A stretch of DNA of 64,000 nt from Coriobacteriaceae bacterium. Its GTDB lineage: Bacteria; Actinomycetota; Coriobacteriia; Coriobacteriales; Coriobacteriaceae. Every line of letters starts with the position of its first letter. Positions within the stretch are counted from its first letter, which is position 1. A program made the position numbers and the translations under genes. A model generated the notes under the pieces. It was not told where the DNA came from. It saw only the letters and a program-made list of their open reading frames with translations, and did not search any database. Below, in pieces: positions 44,313-52,876 of this stretch. The stretch spans positions 1 to 64,000 of the forward strand of contig CABIZD010000005.1 of the NCBI GenBank assembly GCA_902363125.1, read 5' to 3'.

Positions 44313-44975
44313 TTACCACCCGGAACGGTCCCATACGTCCCAAATCAGCGCCGTTGTCTGAAGCACTTCTTCCCCCAAATCGAGTCCCACCGCAGCAGCC
44401 ATCTGCGCCAAACATTGAGCGCGAGCGAGCATTCGATCCTTGGTCTCGAGTGGACGGAACAGCGGCAGCAGCCAAAGATTCGCCAACAACGATACGGCCT
44501 CCGCCGCTTCGCGCGGGCATTCGCACGCAATGGAGCCGTCGGCGACGCCCTCCTCGATCACTGGCAAGAGATAGCCATCGGCCGACTCGTCAAACGAACC
44601 TTGGTACTGCATCGCCAGCAGCCGCGAGCTTTTTACCGGATCCGCCGCAGGATGCATGCGTGCCCATAGCTCAATTTGTGGAACGACGGACTCGGGCGCG
44701 TACAGCCGCTTGAGCTTTTGGGCCCCCGTCATATTGCCAGCACCAAGTGTCGCGCGGCGGTGCTCAACAATCGGAGCCATTGCCCGATCAAATGCGGCGT
44801 TGAAAATCTCCTCTTTGCTCTTAAAGTGATGATAGACAGCACCTTTGGTCATGCCATCGAGGCGGTCGACGATGTCTTGAATGCTCGTCCCCTCATAACC
44901 CTGTGCGCAGAATAACTCCAGCGCCGCGTCGAGAATCTTCGCGACCGTCTCTTCAGGATATTTATTGCGACCCAT
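44313..44975 (-). CDS. TetR-family regulator of the MFS gene
   Basis: A 220-residue repressor of the TetR/AcrR family. The helix-turn-helix is at about 10-55 (TSIQDIVDRLDGMTKGAVYHHFKSKEEIFNAAF in parts). Start at 44975 (MGRNKYPEET) is preferred because GGATGG is upstream; ATGs at 44981 and 45011 are possible. The C-terminal domain is a generic ligand domain. It is followed by two ACATACCG palindromes and the MFS gene, so it most likely represses that exporter. Confidence 0.87.
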   Translation of the reverse strand: MGRNKYPEETVAKILDAALELFCAQGYEGTSIQDIVDRLDGMTKGAVYHHFKSKEEIFNAAFDRAMAPIVEHRRATLGAGNMTGAQKLKRLYAPESVVPQIELWARMHPAADPVKSSRLLAMQYQGSFDESADGYLLPVIEEGVADGSIACECPREAAEAVSLLANLWLLPLFRPLETKDRMLARAQCLAQMAAAVGLDLGEEVLQTTALIWDVWDRSGW

Positions 44976-45049
44976 AATCATTCCATCCGCAATGCAAGTC
45001 TTGTGCTTCACTGCACTATTTTAACGTTGAGGATGGCAGACGGTCGGCC

Positions 45050-45388
45050 CTACACCGCGGCGGGGCCGTGTTCGCCGGTACGGATGCGGATGACTTCCTC
45101 GACCGGCTCGACCCAGATCTTGCCATCGCCGACGGCTCCGGTGCGAGCGGCGTTGCAGATGATGTCGACAATGCCATCGACGTGCTCATCGGCGCAGATA
45201 AGGGTGAACTGCACCTTAGGGATCGTGTTGACAAGCAACTCGTTGCCGCGCACGTATTCCTTCCAGCCATGCTGTGCACCGCAGCCCTGCACCTGGTTGA
45301 TAGTCATGCCGCGAACATCGGCAGCAAACAGCGCATCTTTAAGAACCTCAAGCTTCTCGGCACGAACGATCGCCGTAATTTTCTTCAT
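45050..45388 (-). CDS. glnK: PII nitrogen-regulatory protein GlnK/GlnB
   Basis: A 112-residue PII signal protein that gates AmtB according to 2-oxoglutarate, ATP and ADP. Typical start MKKITAIVRAEKLEVLKDAL and TGAVGDGKIWVEPVEEVIRIRTGE for the nucleotide site. The T-loop reads HGWKEYVRGNELLVNTIPKV. The residue at position 51, normally the modified tyrosine, is Leu51, so uridylylation or adenylylation there is not possible. It lies downstream of amtB. Confidence 0.93.
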   Translation of the reverse strand: MKKITAIVRAEKLEVLKDALFAADVRGMTINQVQGCGAQHGWKEYVRGNELLVNTIPKVQFTLICADEHVDGIVDIICNAARTGAVGDGKIWVEPVEEVIRIRTGEHGPAAV

Positions 45389-45430
45389 AGTGAATTCCTC
45401 TCTTCATCAAAGAAATGAATTGCCATTCAA

Positions 45431-45541
45431 TGACGCGGGTTTTCCAGGTGCCCGAGATTGCCCCGAAAGAGGAGCGCCGCGTACTTCGGTACGCAAGCGA
45501 CGGTTTGAGGGGCAAGGTCGGGTGCCTGGGAAAGCCGCGCG
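45431..45541. repeat. Imperfect nested palindrome between amtB and glnK
   Basis: Arms near 45434-45464 and 45510-45540 are complementary with a few mismatches (for example CCAGGTGCCCGA and TCGGGTGCCTGG). The inner stem GCGTAC-TTCG-GTACGC (45479-45494) is capped by a stable TTCG loop. Confidence 0.8.
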
Positions 45542-45578
45542 ACGATTGAACGACAAGGTGCGGAGCTTGGGGAAGCTG

Positions 45579-46856
45579 CTAATCGAGTCCGGAGAACGAG
45601 GGATACGCGCTCTCGCCGTGTTGACTCGCGTCCAGGCCCAGCGCCTCGTCGGCCTCGTCCACGCGCAGGCTGCCGTGGAACAGCGCCTTGACTACCGCGG
45701 CGATCACCAGATCGAGTACCAGTACAATGACGACCGTCACCACAATGCCCAAGATCTGAGAGATGAGCAGCGACACGTCGCCCGTGTAGAACAGGCCGCC
45801 CTTACCGGTCCACGAAAGCTCCGGCACGCAGAACAGGCCCGTGAGCACGCCGCCCAAGATGCCGCCGATACCGTGGCAGCCAAACGCATCGAGCGCATCG
45901 TCGTAGCCAAACTTGGTCTTAAGATGGCTGATGGCCAGGTAGCAGACGGGCGATACGATCAGGCCCATGACCAGCGCCGCCCACGGCTCGACAAAGCCCG
46001 CACCCGGCGTGACCACCACAAGGCCCGCAACCAGACCGGTGCTGGCGCCCACCAGCGTGGGGCGACCGGTGTGCACGCGCTCGACGGCAAGCCACGAGAC
46101 CATGCCCGCCGCGCTGGCCGTCACAGTGTTGAGGATGGCGAGTGCCGCCACGGCATCGGCCTTAAACTCGCTGCCGCCGTTAAAGCCAAACCAGCCAAAC
46201 CAAAGCAGACCGGCGCCCAGCGCCACAAACGGCACGTTATGCGGACGGTAGCTCACCATGCCAAAACCGCGACGACGGCCGAGCATTAAGCAGAGAATCA
46301 GGCCCGTCAGACCGGACGAAATGTGCACCACGTCGCCGCCGGCAAAGTCGAGCGCGCCGATGATGTCGCCGATAAAGGAGCCATCGCCGCCCCAAACCAT
46401 GTGGGCGAGCGGCGCATAGACCACAAGCAGCCAAATGCCCAGGAAGGCCGCCATGGCACCAAACTTAACGCGGCCGGCCAGGCTGCCCGTGACGATAGCG
46501 GCCGTGATCATGGCAAACGCCATCTGGAAGGCGATGTTGATGATTTGAGGATAGACGGCACCGTCCGCAGCATTGCCCTCGGCCGCCTGCAGCACCTGGT
46601 TGAGCACCGGCAGGCACAGCAGCTGGTCAAGGCCTCCAATAAACGGGCTGGAACCGTCGCCGCCGTAGGCCAGCGACCAGCCGGCGACAATCCACAGCAC
46701 ACCAACCAGGCCAATGACGCCAAAGCACATAAGCATGGTGTTGATGACATTTTTGCGCCTGGACAGGCCGCCATAGAAAAACGCCAGACCCGGTGTCATT
46801 AAAAACACGAGCATGGTGCAAATGAGCATAAACGTTGTCGATCCCGTATCGTACAT
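45579..46856 (-). CDS. amtB: Ammonium transporter AmtB
   Basis: A 425-residue ammonium channel with 11 helices. Typical motifs: FMLICTMLVFLMTPGLAFFYGG at the N-terminus (in part), AMTNGxGG-like loop region LGAGLLWFGWFGFNGGSEF, FGCHGIGGILGGVLTGLF with one of the paired pore histidines, and DDALDAFG. Ends with a short acidic tail. ATG at 46856. Paired with glnK, it would be blocked by PII when nitrogen is plentiful. Confidence 0.95.
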   Translation of the reverse strand: MYDTGSTTFMLICTMLVFLMTPGLAFFYGGLSRRKNVINTMLMCFGVIGLVGVLWIVAGWSLAYGGDGSSPFIGGLDQLLCLPVLNQVLQAAEGNAADGAVYPQIINIAFQMAFAMITAAIVTGSLAGRVKFGAMAAFLGIWLLVVYAPLAHMVWGGDGSFIGDIIGALDFAGGDVVHISSGLTGLILCLMLGRRRGFGMVSYRPHNVPFVALGAGLLWFGWFGFNGGSEFKADAVAALAILNTVTASAAGMVSWLAVERVHTGRPTLVGASTGLVAGLVVVTPGAGFVEPWAALVMGLIVSPVCYLAISHLKTKFGYDDALDAFGCHGIGGILGGVLTGLFCVPELSWTGKGGLFYTGDVSLLISQILGIVVTVVIVLVLDLVIAAVVKALFHGSLRVDEADEALGLDASQHGESAYPSFSGLD

Positions 46857-47053
46857 TCGTCCCCCTTGGTCGCATGAACGTTGTCGGCGCTCATGATGCG
46901 GCCGAGGGGCAACTGGTGTAGACCAGATACGGCGTTGTTAAACGCTGCGTTGTCGAATGGAAACGGTACCGCAATCTTGGAAACGGCGCGGCAACGGGCG
47001 CGAAACGGACGGGAAATACGCGAGCAAGGGAACCGTGAGCGCGCCCGTCCCGA

Positions 47054-48073
47054 CTAGCGCCGAAACAGCTCGTGGGCGCGGTCGCGGAGATTAGTTGCCC
47101 GAATGACACCTTCGTAGCGGTTGATGCGCAGACGCGGGAAGGCGTTAAAGAAGCGTAGGTCGCGGCGGCTGAGTGACACACTCGGCACCGGACGGCTCAT
47201 GCGCTTGCCGGCAAGGCGACGACCGAGCGACGGACGCGGCATGCTCGGCGCGGCATCGGCCACGCGGCGGGCAGCGAGTGCCAGGCCGCGAGCACCATCC
47301 GCGATAAACGTAGGCATCGAAGCCTTCTCGCGCAGGGCATCGAGCGCCGCGTCGCCCAGCTCGGCCAGCCACGCGTTAACGGCACGGCTACGGATATGCG
47401 TCTGCGCCACCGAGTCAATCGTCGAATCGGGAATACGTTCGAGCATGGAGTCAGACGCATCGGCAAGCGACTCGTTGATACGGTCGGCAAGGTCGGCCCG
47501 GACGCGCTCCAGCTGATCGGACAGACGCCGCCAGCTCGCCAACGAGCACGTCGCGTCGACCATCATCGCGACTGCGACGATAAAGGCGGACAGCCGCACA
47601 ATCAGCACCGGCAGATGACCAAGCAGCCCCAGCAATGCCGGCTCCACTAAACGGCAAATGCACAGCGCACCCAGGCCAAACGCGCATGCCCAGTACAGGC
47701 AAATGCGTCCGTGCAAGTTAAACGGCAGGTGCGAGTAATCCCAAAAGCGAGCGCCCGTTGTTTTTTCCAACAGCACGCCTACGCTGTACTCAATCACGCT
47801 GCATACGAGCGCCGCGGCGACAAACTGGCTCGAGACATCCGGAATCCCGCGCAGCAAAAGCCAGCAGGCAATGCCGCCCGCGCCATAGATGGGGCAGCAC
47901 GGCCCCAGCAAAAAGCCGCTGTTGGCAAAGCGTCCGTGGTTGAGCATGGCGCAGACCGTCGATTCCCATGCCCAACCGCAAAAACCGTAGAAGGCAAACG
48001 AGAGTACCAGCGCCGAGAGCGGACAGGCGGCAAGCGTCGCGTCGCCAAACGCCATATCGATCGCGGTTTCCAC
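47054..48073 (-). CDS. Putative type IV ABC-transporter-like membrane protein
   Basis: A 339-residue protein. Residues ~15-165 match the CmpB-like putative ABC-transporter type IV family (GWAWESTVCAMLNHGRFANS, GFLLGPCCPIYGAGG, FWDYSHLPFNLHGRICLYWA), with about five helices. The C-terminal half (175-339) is hydrophilic and basic. The function of this family is not known. It starts at the GTG at 48073, three bases past the HD-domain gene, with AGGAGAGG overlapping that gene's end; the two form an operon. Confidence 0.83.
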   Translation of the reverse strand: METAIDMAFGDATLAACPLSALVLSFAFYGFCGWAWESTVCAMLNHGRFANSGFLLGPCCPIYGAGGIACWLLLRGIPDVSSQFVAAALVCSVIEYSVGVLLEKTTGARFWDYSHLPFNLHGRICLYWACAFGLGALCICRLVEPALLGLLGHLPVLIVRLSAFIVAVAMMVDATCSLASWRRLSDQLERVRADLADRINESLADASDSMLERIPDSTIDSVAQTHIRSRAVNAWLAELGDAALDALREKASMPTFIADGARGLALAARRVADAAPSMPRPSLGRRLAGKRMSRPVPSVSLSRRDLRFFNAFPRLRINRYEGVIRATNLRDRAHELFRR

Positions 48074-48076
48074 CGT

Positions 48077-48613
48077 CTACCCTCTCCTCTTTTCACTCGA
48101 TGCTTTACTCACACTATCGTCCGTCTCGTCCTTGCGCGGCAGGCGGCCGGCGACCGTCTCGCGCAGAGCACACCATTTATCTGCCAGACACACAATCCAT
48201 GCCTCACGACACGTCGGCGGCACCGGCACCAGCGGAAACATATGCCGCACGATAATATTCCGCTCGCGCGGCGTCAGCTCAAAATCTTCCTCGGCACGCG
48301 CCAGAGCAAAAAACGGGTGGCGAAAGCCATGCAGCCGATGGCTTGGGTCGGGATCGTGCCAGTCATAGAGAAAGTAATCGTGCAGCAGGGCCCCGCGCAA
48401 CAACGAAGCACGGTCGACCGAAATGCCAGCACGGCCCAAGTGCTCGGCAAAGGACAGACTCGCCCGCGCTACCGAAGTCACATGTGCATAGACCGTCACG
48501 TCGCCATGCTGGATAAACTCGCGCGTCAGGTCCAGACGGCCCGCCTGTGCCAGTTGACGGGCAGCATGGTCTACTTCGCGCGCGACTTTCTCGGCACGAA
48601 CGGCATCGGACAT
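48077..48613 (-). CDS. HD-domain phosphohydrolase-like protein
   Basis: A 178-residue protein of the HD superfamily. The metal-binding pair is in LLRGALLHDYFLYDWH, with an upstream His in YAHVTSVARASL and a later ...RHMFP... histidine. HD proteins split phosphate or nucleotide esters; substrate unknown. Start at 48613 (MSDAVRAEK) is chosen because AAGGAGG precedes it; the frame extends to 48685. Co-transcribed with the next membrane protein. Confidence 0.85.
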   Translation of the reverse strand: MSDAVRAEKVAREVDHAARQLAQAGRLDLTREFIQHGDVTVYAHVTSVARASLSFAEHLGRAGISVDRASLLRGALLHDYFLYDWHDPDPSHRLHGFRHPFFALARAEEDFELTPRERNIIVRHMFPLVPVPPTCREAWIVCLADKWCALRETVAGRLPRKDETDDSVSKASSEKRRG

Positions 48614-48841
48614 GCTGCCTCCTTCCAGCGGCTCACGGCGGCAAGCCACGGCCTGTGCACAATCGATAAAAACATCATGGAACACATCAGTATGGCATCG
48701 GACAAAACGTTTTGCCCCACCAGTTGGCGAATTACCGCGCCGCCGTCACATATCAAACGCCAAAATGTGCGAGACTGTCTTGTGCAATTGTGTCGGCCGA
48801 GGGAGCGCCGACGCTCGATTCGCATGGAGTAACCCACAACG

Positions 48842-50623
48842 ATGCTGCTTACGCAAACGACAACGCCCGAGGACGTCAAGGCTCTTAATCGTGCCGAGCT
48901 CCCGCAGCTCTGCGACGAGATTCGCCACGCCATCCTCGAAAGCTCCGCCGCTGTCGGCGGACACGTTGCCCCCAACCTGGGCGTCGTTGAGCTCACGGTC
49001 GCGCTCCATCGCGTGTTTAACTCCCCCATCGACAAGATTGTCTTTGACGTGTCGCACCAGACCTACGCCCACAAGGCGCTGACCGGGCGCGCGTACACTT
49101 ATATCGATCCGGAGCGTTATGGTGAGGCTTCTGGCTTTGCCAATCCCGACGAGTCCGAGCACGACCTGTTCGCCATGGGCCACACCTCCACATCGGTGAG
49201 CTTGGGCTGCGGCTTGGCACACGCCCGCGATCTGGCGGGCGACAGCTACAACGTCATCACCATCATTGGCGACGGATCGCTTTCGGGCGGCTTGGCGTTT
49301 GAGGGCTTTAACAATGCCGCCGAACTCGATAGCAACCTGATCATCATCGTCAACGATAACGACCAGTCCATCGCCGAGAACCATGGCGGTCTGTATCGCA
49401 ATCTGGCCGAGCTGCGCGCCAGCAACGGCACCTGTGAGCGCAACGTTTTCCGCGCGATGGGGCTCGACTACCGCTATCTGGACGCCGGTAACGATGTGTT
49501 GGCCCTCGTCGACGCGCTGCAGGAACTACGCAATATCGATCATCCCATCGTGCTGCACGTCTCCACCGCCAAGGGCAAGGGCTTTGAGCCGGCCCAGAGC
49601 GACCCCGAGCGCTGGCACCACGTGGGTCCGTTTGATATGGCGACTGGCCGCAAGCTCTGCCCGGGCCATCCGAGCGAGCCCGCACCGCGCACCTATGCCG
49701 ACATTACGGGCGAGGCGCTCAGCGCCGCCATTGAACGCGATCCACAGGTCGTTGGCATCACGGCCGCCACACCCTACATCATGGGCTTTACACCCGAACT
49801 TCGCGCAGCCGCCGGCAAACAGTTCGTCGATGTGGGCATTGCAGAGGAGCACGCCGTGACCTTTGCCACCGCGCTTGCGCGCTCGGGCGCCAAGCCAGTC
49901 TTTGGTGTGTACGGCACGTTTTTGCAGCGCGCCTACGACGAGCTGTGGCACGACCTGTGCCTCAACGACGCCCCGGCAACCATTTTGGTGTTTGGTGCGT
50001 CAATCTTTGGCACCACGTCCGAGACGCACCTTTCGTTCTTTGATATTTCCATGCTGGGCGCTCTCCCCAATATGCGTTACCTGGCGCCTTCCTGCATGGA
50101 GGAATACCTGTCCATGCTGAGCTGGTCGCTCGACCATCGCGAGCATCCTGTGGCGATTCGCGTACCGGGCATCGGCCTGGTAAGCCGCCCCGACCTTGCG
50201 CCCGCCGAAGACACCGACTACAGCGCCGTTCGCTACAACGTGGTGCGTCAGGGCCGCAACGTTGCCGTGCTCGCGCTTGGCGATTTCTTTGAGCTGGGTG
50301 AGCGCGTGGCAAACCGTCTGACTGCCGAGTACGGCATCGAGGCCACGCTCGTCAACCCGCGCTTTGCAACCGAGCTCGACCGCGAGTTCCTCGATAGCCT
50401 TGCCGCCGAGCATCGCGTTGTCGTCACCCTCGAGGACGGCATCTTGGACGGCGGCTGGGGCGAGCGCGTCGCGTGCTATCTGGCCTGCACACCTGTGCGC
50501 ACGCGCACCTTCGGCATCGCCAAGGGCTTCCCCGACCGCTACGACCCCAACCAACTGCTCGCTCAGAACGGCATGACGGTCGAGAACATGGCCGCCGAAG
50601 CCGTAAGGCTACTCAACGAGTAA
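48842..50623 (+). CDS. dxs: 1-deoxy-D-xylulose-5-phosphate synthase-like enzyme
   Basis: A 593-residue thiamine-diphosphate enzyme of the DXS branch of the transketolase family; DXS joins pyruvate and glyceraldehyde 3-phosphate for isoprenoids, thiamine and PLP. It shows the DXS motifs DVSHQTYAHKALTGR, GHTSTSVSLGCGLAHA, the TPP loop GDGSLSGGLAFEGFNN, NDNDQSIAENHGG, and the catalytic Glu in VGIAEEHAVTFA. It is shorter than standard DXS (about 620-640) and differs from consensus at several spots, so it may be a divergent or second copy. The ATG at 48842 has only a weak, distant GGAG. Confidence 0.82.
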   Translation: MLLTQTTTPEDVKALNRAELPQLCDEIRHAILESSAAVGGHVAPNLGVVELTVALHRVFNSPIDKIVFDVSHQTYAHKALTGRAYTYIDPERYGEASGFANPDESEHDLFAMGHTSTSVSLGCGLAHARDLAGDSYNVITIIGDGSLSGGLAFEGFNNAAELDSNLIIIVNDNDQSIAENHGGLYRNLAELRASNGTCERNVFRAMGLDYRYLDAGNDVLALVDALQELRNIDHPIVLHVSTAKGKGFEPAQSDPERWHHVGPFDMATGRKLCPGHPSEPAPRTYADITGEALSAAIERDPQVVGITAATPYIMGFTPELRAAAGKQFVDVGIAEEHAVTFATALARSGAKPVFGVYGTFLQRAYDELWHDLCLNDAPATILVFGASIFGTTSETHLSFFDISMLGALPNMRYLAPSCMEEYLSMLSWSLDHREHPVAIRVPGIGLVSRPDLAPAEDTDYSAVRYNVVRQGRNVAVLALGDFFELGERVANRLTAEYGIEATLVNPRFATELDREFLDSLAAEHRVVVTLEDGILDGGWGERVACYLACTPVRTRTFGIAKGFPDRYDPNQLLAQNGMTVENMAAEAVRLLNE

Positions 50624-50664
50624 AAAACCTCCGCAAGGGAAGCACCCCCTGCGGAGGTTTTTCT
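50623..50664 (+). terminator. Terminator of the DXS-like gene
   Basis: AACCTCCGCA and TGCGGAGGTT stem around a 15-base loop, followed by TTTTCTTTT; the first A-run makes it bidirectional. Confidence 0.9.
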
Positions 50665-50679
50665 TTTCGCGGTGCGAAT

Positions 50680-50900
50680 ATCTCGATCCGTAACATCTAT
50701 GGCCCGAATTCCCGTCTAACTGTTACAGATCTAGATAATAAGACGTCTTAGTCCCTGGCCTTTGTCTCAATCTGTAACAGATAGAGACCTTTTGTCCGTC
50801 CAGATGTTACAGATCGAGACATTCGAATTCCCCTGAAGAGAAAATCTCAATCTGTAACAGTTACTCGGCAAAAATGGCTGCAGATGTTACAGATCGAGAC
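50680..50900. repeat. Array of three ~81-bp palindromic units
   Basis: Six copies of an about 18-bp motif (TGTTACAGATCGAGAC or its complement) alternate in orientation: 50681-50697 (complement), 50720-50737 (forward), 50764-50781 (complement), 50801-50820 (forward), 50845-50860 (complement), 50881-50900 (forward). Like-orientation copies are 80-83 bp apart, so the array is three tandem units, each able to fold into a hairpin. Spacer sequences differ. Not a CRISPR: spacers are not uniform and repeats alternate in direction. Confidence 0.85.
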
Positions 50901-50931
50901 AAAACAGTAAGGCATGCCGCTGCATCGGCCA

Positions 50932-50966
50932 GAACCACCACAAAGGTGCCTGCCCTTTTTGGTAGG
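50932..50966. repeat. Degenerate palindromic element (ACCACCACAAAGG type)
   Basis: Shares ACCACCACAAAGGTGCCTG with the element at 24951-24985; its right arm is decayed. Confidence 0.6.
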
Positions 50967-51010
50967 TAGAATTACCCATAAGGTAAGTATGTTTCTGAGT
51001 TATTTCGTGT

Positions 51011-51040
51011 TGACCCATTTGAGCGCGATGGGGTATAACT
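51011..51040 (+). promoter_or_regulatory. Promoter of the amino-acid ABC operon
   Basis: TTGACC (51011-51016), an 18-bp spacer and TATAAC (51035-51040) match the sigma-70 consensus, 43 bp before the substrate-binding protein start. Confidence 0.8.
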
Positions 51041-51082
51041 CTACTCAACCGCTAGGGATTTTATTGAGAAAGGTGTTCTACC

Positions 51083-52078
51083 ATGAGCAAGAACCTCTCC
51101 CAGCAGGTCGTTCTCGACCGCCGCGGCTTCGTTGCCGCCACCTTCGCAACCGTCGCCGGCCTTGGTCTTGCCGGCTGCTCCGACACCAGCGCCGAGGCCG
51201 ACAAGGGTTCCGCCGCCGGTTCCTCCAAGAGCTCCGAGGATACCGAGGCTTCCACCACGCTCGACGCTAAGGCATTCGACAAGCTCGTCGACAACGGCCC
51301 CAAGGCCGATGACGATGCCATCGCTGCCAGCACCTGGGCCACGGCCGTCAAGGACGCCGGCGTCTTTAAGATCGGTGGCGTTCAGACCTCCACGCTCTTC
51401 TCCCTCCTCAACGAGAAGGACGGCAAGACCCGTGGCTTCGACGCCGGCATCGCGCAGCTCCTGTCCAACTACATTCTGGGCGAGAACAAGGTCGAGATCA
51501 CCCAGGTGACCTCGGACACGCGCGAGTCCGTCCTGCAGAACGGCCAGGTCGACGCCGTCTTTGCCACCTACACCATCACTGACGAGCGCAAGAAGCTCGT
51601 CTCCTTTGCCGGTCCCTACTACTACACCCAGCAGGCCATCCTGGTGCTTGCCGATAACGACGACATCAAGAGCGTCGAAGATCTGGCCGACAAGAACGTC
51701 GCCGTCCAGTCCGGCTCCAACGGCCCCGCCATCCTGGAGGAGTTCGCTCCCAAGGCCAGCCAGCAGGAGTTCAAGACCGACGAGGAGGCGCGCCAGGCAC
51801 TCCAGCAGGGCCGCGTTGACGCCTACGTCATCGATAACAACATGCAGCAGAGCGCCTTGGTCCGCGAGCCCGGTAAGTACAAGATCGCCGGCAAGCCCTT
51901 CGGCAGCAAGGAGCCCTATGGCATCGGCCTGCCGCTCGATTCCGACGGCGTCGCCTTTGTCAACGACTTCCTTAAGAAGATCGAGGACGACGGCACCTGG
52001 ACTGAGCTGTGGCAGATCTGCATCGGCGACCGTACGGGCGACACCAATGTTCCCGAGCTGCCCGAGATCGGCGCCTAG
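51083..52078 (+). CDS. Amino-acid ABC transporter substrate-binding lipoprotein
   Basis: A 331-residue family-3 (PBPb) solute-binding protein for polar amino acids. Residues 1-31 are a signal peptide with a DRRGF twin-arginine-like pair and the lipobox LAGC (Cys32). A Ser/Ala/Glu linker follows (33-60), then the binding domain (KTRGFDAGIAQLLSNYIL; DAVFATYTITDERKKLVSFAGPYY; KNVAVQSGSNGPAILEEF). Glutamate or glutamine-type specificity is likely but unproven. First gene of the SBP-permease-permease-ATPase operon. Confidence 0.9.
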   Translation: MSKNLSQQVVLDRRGFVAATFATVAGLGLAGCSDTSAEADKGSAAGSSKSSEDTEASTTLDAKAFDKLVDNGPKADDDAIAASTWATAVKDAGVFKIGGVQTSTLFSLLNEKDGKTRGFDAGIAQLLSNYILGENKVEITQVTSDTRESVLQNGQVDAVFATYTITDERKKLVSFAGPYYYTQQAILVLADNDDIKSVEDLADKNVAVQSGSNGPAILEEFAPKASQQEFKTDEEARQALQQGRVDAYVIDNNMQQSALVREPGKYKIAGKPFGSKEPYGIGLPLDSDGVAFVNDFLKKIEDDGTWTELWQICIGDRTGDTNVPELPEIGA

Positions 52079-52166
52079 GCAGCGAGCCTGGTAACGACCG
52101 CAACGAAACCATACGGAAACGCATGATGCGCTTTATTGCGGTAAACTGTTTCCTCACTGAGTTGTC

Positions 52167-52192
52167 GGGGCTTCCGTACACGCGGGAGCCCC
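52167..52192 (+). terminator. Attenuating hairpin between the binding protein and permeases
   Basis: GGGGCTTCC and GGGAGCCCC with one G-T pair, followed by TTTCCTT. A partial terminator here would make more binding protein than membrane subunits. Confidence 0.7.
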
Positions 52193-52216
52193 TTTCCTTA
52201 TCGGCGGGAGGTCCGC

Positions 52217-52876
52217 ATGAGTCTCTCCGAGCTCTGGTCGCTCTATGGCCAGAACTATATCGACGCGCTGCTAGCAACCTGGGGCATGACGCTTGAGTCG
52301 TTTGTCATCGCCATGGTGCTGGCCGTCGCCGTCACCGTGATGCGCGTGTCGCCGCTCAAGCCGCTGCGCGTCTTTGGCGACCTGTATGTCCAGGTCTTCC
52401 GTAACATCCCCGGCATCGCACTGCTCATCATCGTCGTCTATGCGCTGCCGCCGCTCAAGGTCGTTCTGCCCTACCGCACCTGCGTTATCGTCGCCACGGT
52501 CCTTTTGGGCTCGGCCTTTGGCTCCGAGAACTTTATGAGCGGCATCAACACCGTCGGCGTCGGCCAGGTCGAAGCCGCCCGTTCGCTCGGCATGAGCTTT
52601 AACCGTATCCTCGCCAAGATCGTGATTCCGCAGGCGTTGCGCTCAAGCGTATTGCCCATGACGAACCTCTTTATCGCCGTCATGCTCACTACCGCCTTGG
52701 GCAGCCAGGTGCCGCTTAAGCCGCAAGAGCTTACCGGCGTGGTGAGCTACATCAACACGCGCTCGCTCGGCGGCGTCGCCGCGTTCTTTATCTCGGCGCT
52801 CGGCTACCTGGGCACGGCCTTTGTGGTGAGCCACATTGGCAACTACATCGATAAGAAGGTGAGGATCCTCCGATGA
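52217..52876 (+). CDS. Amino-acid ABC transporter permease 1
   Basis: A 219-residue inner-membrane permease of the HisM/GlnP type. Five helices; the coupling EAA loop is VEAARSLGMSFNRILAKIVIPQALR near 117-141, where the ATPase docks. ATG follows GGGAGG. Its stop overlaps the next start as ATGA, so the two permeases are made in equal amounts. Confidence 0.92.
   Translation: MSLSELWSLYGQNYIDALLATWGMTLESFVIAMVLAVAVTVMRVSPLKPLRVFGDLYVQVFRNIPGIALLIIVVYALPPLKVVLPYRTCVIVATVLLGSAFGSENFMSGINTVGVGQVEAARSLGMSFNRILAKIVIPQALRSSVLPMTNLFIAVMLTTALGSQVPLKPQELTGVVSYINTRSLGGVAAFFISALGYLGTAFVVSHIGNYIDKKVRILR

Noticed and set aside
50680..50900. CRISPR array
   Set aside because: Repeats alternate in orientation, spacers are not of uniform length, and no cas genes are near.
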